Assembly: GCA_947484275.1 (NCBI GenBank)
Contig: CANKOY010000008.1
Coordinates: 1-64,000 of the forward strand
Direction of reading: 5' to 3'
From: Planctomycetota bacterium
Lineage (GTDB): Bacteria; Planctomycetota; UBA1135; GCA-002686595
Length of the DNA: 64,000 nucleotides
Shown: piece after piece, positions 62,377 through 64,000 of the stretch
How the letters are laid out: each line of letters begins with the position of its first letter
Numbering within the stretch: the first letter of the stretch is position 1
Notes under the pieces: model-generated
The model's database searches: none
The model's input: only the letters and a program-made list of their open reading frames with translations
What the model was told of the DNA's origin: nothing
Position numbers and translations under genes: made by a program

Positions 62377-63066
62377 ATGACTATCGGCCTCAATCGAATC
62401 TCTCTCGCGGGCCTCGGGCTCGCAATGGCGCTGTTCAGCGGCGCTTGTCAGACCGAACGCGCCTATCGCGATGCTCTCGAGGAGCAGACCGCCGAAAACC
62501 GGCGACTGCGCGAAGAGCGCACGCAGATCAAGGGCGACATCCGCGACATGTCCTACCAGCACGAGTCGCTGGAGAACGCGCTGGCAGAAGCCAACGCGAA
62601 ATTGCTCGAGGTTCCCAAGCAGGACACCTCGGCGAATGCCAAACGCTTCCCCGAACTGGATTCCGCCGGAGTGGCCTACGGATTGCGCAACGGCGAGATG
62701 GTCGTGACGATGTCGTCGGACATCACCTTCGCCTCGGGCAAGGCGGAACTCTCCAAGGCCGGGCGCAGCGCGCTGAGCAGCGTGGCGAAGGCGCTGTTGC
62801 GCGAGTACCCCGACGCGGAGTACTGGATCGAGGGCCACACAGATTCCGATCCGATCACCAAGTCCAAGTTCGGATCCAATCGCGAGCTTTCGATCGAGCG
62901 CGCGATGGCGGTGCTGCACTACTTCGTGGGCGATGCCGACGTGCCCGATTCGAAATGCGTCGTCGCTGGCTGGGGTCAGTACCGCCCCGTCGCTAGTGGC
63001 ACCACGAAGGAAAGCAAGTCGAAGAATCGCCGCGTGGAAATCGTCGTTCACCGGCCGACCAAGTAG
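62377..63066 (+). CDS. OmpA-family peptidoglycan-binding lipoprotein
   Basis: 229 aa from ATG 62377, giving a signal peptide with lipobox FSGAC (Cys24). A coiled coil follows (about 28-70, EEQTAENRRLREERTQIKGD). The OmpA C-terminal domain (about 105-226) shows ITFASGKAELSKAGRSALSS, YWIEGHTDSDPITKSKFGSN, ELSIERAMAVLHYFV and the ending NRRVEIVVHR. It is Pal-like and would tether the outer membrane to peptidoglycan. tolB and other tol genes are not adjacent. Confidence 0.9.
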   Translation: MTIGLNRISLAGLGLAMALFSGACQTERAYRDALEEQTAENRRLREERTQIKGDIRDMSYQHESLENALAEANAKLLEVPKQDTSANAKRFPELDSAGVAYGLRNGEMVVTMSSDITFASGKAELSKAGRSALSSVAKALLREYPDAEYWIEGHTDSDPITKSKFGSNRELSIERAMAVLHYFVGDADVPDSKCVVAGWGQYRPVASGTTKESKSKNRRVEIVVHRPTK

Positions 63067-63130
63067 CACTTGTTCGGGCCGCGGGTCAGGCGGAACCGCC
63101 CTAGCCCGCGACTGAATTGTTGCGGCAATA

Positions 63131-63167
63131 CGCCCTCGGGTAGCGGCTGTGCCGCTGCCTGAGGGCG
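63131..63167 (+). terminator. Hairpin after the OmpA-family gene
   Basis: A 17-bp stem, 63131-63147 with 63151-63167, containing two G-U pairs, and loop tgt. It lies 64 bp after the stop, and no T-run follows directly (catgcgtttgtgg). Confidence 0.6.
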
Positions 63168-63327
63168 CATGCGTTTGTGGAACACTCGCGCCGCTGGGAT
63201 TCAGCGCGGGGCGTGGTGCTCAAAGCCGCGCCGAGGTCGTACCATGCCCAGACGTTCTGTGCAGGTCGCCGCGCGTGGGCGAGCGGCCTAGGCCAACGCA
63301 ACCCCAACGCGAACCCTCAAGATCACC

Positions 63328-64000
63328 ATGGGTACTGCACTCGAGGCTATCCGCAACATTGCTTTCGTCGGGCACCCCTCCGCTGGCAAGACCACGCTGG
63401 TGGATGCGCTCGCGTTCCAGTTGAAGGTCGTCGACAAGCGGCCTTCCGTGGCTGAGAAGCGCAGTCTTTGCGACACGGAACCCGAGGCCCAGGACAAGGG
63501 GCACACGCTGCAGGCTTCCCTGGTGCAGGTGGAGCAGGAAGGGGTCCAGTACACCTTCATCGACACGCCGGGATACGCGGATTTTGTGGCCGACGCAATT
63601 TCGAGCATTGCAGTCGCGGACTTGGTGGTCGGCGTGGTCAGCGCAACAGGCGGCGTCACCCACAACCTCAAGCGCAAGCTGGAACAGGCCCGATCCCTGG
63701 GCCGAGCCCGGGCGATCGTGGTGACGCATGTCGACGGTGACAACGCTGACTTCGATGCCCTGGTGCGCGACTTGCGCGATGGCGTCGGCGAAGTCTGCGT
63801 GCCCGTTCTCGTGCCCGATCAAAGCGGTCGAGGCTTCAGCGCGGTGCACACGATCTTCAGCGACGGGGGCTCTGCTTGGCGTGCGCAGTTGATGGATCGA
63901 ATCATGGACGGCTGCGCGGACGAGGCGTTGTTCGCGCGCTACCTCGAGACTCAGACCCTCAGCGAAGACGACCTGCGTGCCAACCTGCCTGGCGCAATGG
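63328..64000 (+). CDS. EF-G-like translational GTPase, truncated by the window edge
   Basis: The first 224 residues are visible, and the frame is still open at 64000. It starts MGTALEAIRNIAFVGHPSAG; the P-loop is GHPSAGKTT (15-23). The G3 motif is DTPGYADFVADAI (Tyr replaces the usual His of DTPGH). The G4 motif reads THVD instead of NKxD. The switch I equivalent is KGHTLQASL in place of RGITI. These changes match EF-G-like paralogues of unknown role rather than the translocase. The DTPGY change removes the catalytic histidine, so GTP hydrolysis may be slow. Confidence 0.8.
   Translation, partial: MGTALEAIRNIAFVGHPSAGKTTLVDALAFQLKVVDKRPSVAEKRSLCDTEPEAQDKGHTLQASLVQVEQEGVQYTFIDTPGYADFVADAISSIAVADLVVGVVSATGGVTHNLKRKLEQARSLGRARAIVVTHVDGDNADFDALVRDLRDGVGEVCVPVLVPDQSGRGFSAVHTIFSDGGSAWRAQLMDRIMDGCADEALFARYLETQTLSEDDLRANLPGAM

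Overview
The window is GC-rich chromosomal DNA, densely coding and almost entirely on the + strand. It holds one uninterrupted S10-spc-alpha ribosomal-protein supercluster and many other core genes. No transposon, integrase, phage gene or CRISPR array is visible. The organism looks like a Gram-negative-type bacterium with lipoproteins, a secretin and an OmpA-family protein. Several traits together suggest a Planctomycetota-like lineage: an ECF sigma with a membrane anti-sigma, a formylglycine-enzyme-type (SUMF1) lipoprotein, a bacterial Tsr3-like protein, loss of rpmD (L30), RpoN, type IV pili and very large SbsA/Ig-like lipoproteins. This assignment is inference; no 16S gene is present.

Layout. 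0.2-3.1 kb: an ECF sigma, zinc anti-sigma and PDZ lipoprotein module. 3.2-5.7 kb: a Tsr3-like rRNA-modification protein and an EF-G paralogue. 5.8-21.1 kb: rpsJ-rplC-rplD-rplW-rplB-rpsS-rplV-rpsC-rplP-rpmC-rpsQ-rplN-rplX-rplE-rpsN-rpsH-rplF-rplR-rpsE-rplO-secY-adk-infA-rpmJ-rpsM-rpsK-rpsD-rpoA-rplQ, lacking rpmD and map and closed by a strong hairpin. 21.2-22.3 kb: the SUMF1 lipoprotein. 22.3-26.8 kb, minus strand: an acylornithine carbamoyltransferase followed by dnaE. 27-30.8 kb: tRNA-Arg(ACG), tadA, two tRNA-Ser genes, SRP RNA, dnaX, ybaB and recR. 30.8-34.6 kb: rpoN, truA, hpf, ptsN and an HPr-like gene. 34.7-39.7 kb: pilM, pilN, a pilO-pilP fusion and the pilQ secretin. 40.3-45.5 kb: a large RNase E/G, rplU, rpmA and obgE. 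45.7-48.4 kb: a PilT-type ATPase and a GspC-like PDZ protein. 48.5-51.9 kb: coaX, a shortened MnmE-like GTPase and a pyrB carrying a PyrI-type zinc domain. 52.6-63.1 kb: three large lipoproteins, a prepilin peptidase and an OmpA-family lipoprotein. The right edge cuts a second EF-G-like GTPase.

How it fits together. The left half is translation and protein-export machinery. The middle joins replication/repair (dnaE, dnaX, recR) to tRNA and SRP RNA genes. RpoN sits with ribosome hibernation and a PTS-Ntr-like pair. Pilus genes are spread over three places (34.7-39.7, 45.7-48.4 and 61.3 kb) but form a coherent alignment complex, secretin, retraction motor and prepilin peptidase. The pilB and pilC genes and the pilins are not in the window.

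Most notable observations: (1) -10-like hexamers lie exactly 6-7 nt before the start codon of several operon-leading genes, pointing to leaderless transcripts. (2) Long near-perfect inverted repeats lie between SRP RNA and dnaX and between truA and hpf. (3) The ATCase catalytic chain is fused to only the zinc domain of the regulatory chain. (4) A histidine/aspartate-rich insertion of about 210 residues splits the RNase E S1 domain. (5) A carbamoyltransferase has the succinylornithine-type proline but no HCLP cysteine. (6) tRNA-Arg(ACG) sits directly beside the gene for the deaminase that modifies it.
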